Both the position numbers and the translations under genes were made by a program. 34,221 bases of DNA from Treponema sp. (GTDB taxonomy: Bacteria > Spirochaetota > Spirochaetia > Treponematales > Breznakiellaceae), in assembly GCA_031265845.1 (NCBI GenBank), contig JAISCC010000055.1:1-34221 (forward strand). The letters are read 5' to 3'. How positions within the stretch are numbered: the first letter of the stretch is position 1; the number at the start of each line of letters is the position of its first letter. The notes under the pieces are model-generated. The model was not told the origin of the DNA. It searched no databases and worked only from the letters and a program-made list of their open reading frames with translations. Shown here in pieces: positions 33,345-34,221 of the stretch.

Positions 33345-33425
33345 GCATTTCGCCTAACAGGACTGTTTACGCTTCGCCGCCTTATGGCGGATCAGAGGTT
33401 CCGTTCGATTAGATCATCTGGCCTG
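33345..33425 (+). repeat. Partial copy of repeat R
   Basis: TTTCG(C)CT(A)ACAGG-CTGT and GGTTCCGTTCG..TAG.TC....GGCCT match the minus strand of 32290-32373 in the same order. The middle has diverged and holds a small CCGCC-TTAT-GGCGG hairpin. Confidence 0.6.
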
Positions 33426-33430
33426 AGGCA

Positions 33431-33721
33431 TCAACAACGGCAACTTCGACATGGTATTAACCAAAAAGTAACGCAACCGAGCCGAGCTATGTATGAAATA
33501 CCGCCACAGAAACCGCCCGCGACAATGCTGTCTATGGCTTGTTGCAGGAACAGCGGGATACCGATCTGCGCCGCGTCAACGATGAGGAGACAGACAAAGC
33601 CCGCTATGTATTGAAAACGGCAGCGGTACAGATAGGGAATGAGGGTTTTATAGTTGGACAGGATGCCTTTTGGAAGCGGACTTCGAAGCGGACTTCGAAA
33701 CGGATGTCGCTTGCTTTTCAT
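33431..33721 (-). pseudogene. N-terminal fragment of an ABC exporter
   Basis: From an ATG at 33721 the frame reads a basic start with a repeated RSPLRSPL, then SNYKTLIPYLYRCRFQYIAGF and VCLLIVDAAQIGIPLFLQQAIDSI. This is the first transmembrane helix and following segment of MdlB/MsbA-type exporters. Family resemblance fades after about residue 70 and the frame stops at 33431, where repeat R begins. The remaining ~500 residues are absent. Confidence 0.7.
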
Positions 33722-33730
33722 GGTATTACT

Positions 33731-33850
33731 CTACATGCCATCATTGGCGTTGCAATTCAATGGAGTCGTTGCAGAGAAGCCGGCGTAAAGGTCTTCGTAA
33801 GAATCGAAATCCGTTCTTTGAACAAAACGTTCTGACAAGCTGTTTTTCAT
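33731..33850 (-). pseudogene. N-terminal scrap of an AMP-forming acyl-CoA synthetase
   Basis: The 39 codons from the ATG at 33850 read SLSERFVQRTDFDSYEDLYAGF, a typical start of AMP-binding acyl/acetyl-CoA synthetases. The frame ends at TAG 33731 after an unrelated NCNANDGM. It lies 9 bp upstream of the ABC fragment. No ribosome site is visible. Confidence 0.6.
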
Positions 33851-33892
33851 AACGTTAAGCGAAGTATTTTCAGGGCTTTTAGACAAGATGGG

Positions 33893-34070
33893 CTAAACGG
33901 CGCTTCCGCTTGTTAACGCCGCATTGGTATACGAGCCTTTCCCGTTATCCGCGTTCATCGCATAGACTGCTCTTTCCGCATTATGTAAAAAATCTCTTTC
34001 ATGTCTTTATTTCCCGGCTTTCCTAAAAAAACGCTTGACAATTTTTATTTTTTGAGCGATTATATTCCCA
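33893..34070. other. Non-coding or decayed stretch with a promoter-like site
   Basis: No gene can be supported. The minus strand has a startless 38-codon frame ending at 33893 (VYAMNADNGKGSYTNAALTS) that reads protein-like. The plus strand has TTGACA (34035-34040) 17 bp from GATTAT (34058-34063), preceded by CGC as in leader copy B. Confidence 0.3.
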
Positions 34071-34164
34071 TGCGGCGGCAACAAAAGCGTATTAATCTTT
34101 TCCATATAGAAATCTTCTATGGTCGCGGTGAAGAGCCGCCTGCGATATATCCGCCGCTCGTTGT

Positions 34165-34221
<57 letters not shown>

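Noticed and set aside
33955..34002. 15-codon ORF starting MKEIFYIMRKEQ
   Set aside because: It has an ATG with a distant AGGA, but is too short and lies in decayed DNA; no homology can be judged.

Overview
The window looks like chromosome of a Treponema-type spirochaete, probably a host-associated (termite-gut or rumen-like) species. This rests on two FlaA flagellar sheath genes, V-type ATPase subunits B and D, a class II aldolase, a LysM/M23 protein, LolA- and RodZ-like envelope genes, multi-copy MCP receptors and an Rpn-type remnant. The species is inferred, not shown.

Layout. 1-2.6 kb: hydantoin-type module (partial DUF917 protein and NCS1 permease in one operon, a hydantoin/Asp-Glu racemase divergent). 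2.6-5.05 kb: lipoprotein with fibronectin-III-like repeats, between two copies of an intergenic repeat, one carrying a 15-G tract. 5.05-9.3 kb: rimO, rodZ-like and lolA-like operon, then a LysM/degenerate-M23 gene. 9.3-11.2 kb: CYTH protein and a phosphofructokinase that seems to be transcribed as leaderless mRNA. 11.2-14.4 kb: ECF transporter (S component, fused double ATPase, T component). 14.5-18.2 kb: flaA pair under a consensus promoter, an anchored unknown protein and fba. 18.3-20.9 kb: atpB-atpD-usp operon without atpA. 21.1-28 kb: repeat-rich accessory region with an Rpn pseudogene and two 619-aa six-helix MCP paralogues. A methyltransferase/beta-sandwich pair lies between the MCPs. 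All three units share a homologous promoter and leader.

28-33.4 kb is a mobile island. An IS4/IS50-type element (1450 bp, 8-bp target duplication) has split a terminator hairpin and its transposase is frameshifted. A dead IS1595-type transposase follows. Then come AT-rich cargo genes: a possible phage-type RNase-fold protein, a tail-appendage-like protein and a HARE-HTH/PD-(D/E)XK nuclease candidate. Both minus-strand cargo genes end inside one arm of a long-range inverted repeat. 33.4-34.2 kb is a junction of gene fragments (ABC exporter N-terminus, acyl-CoA synthetase N-terminus) ending in a G run that is probably a contig-end artefact.

The core genes are ordinary. The most unusual content is the triplicated leader, the homopolymer tracts, and the cargo genes with their paired 3' ends. 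All family names come from reading the translated sequence; no database search was possible.
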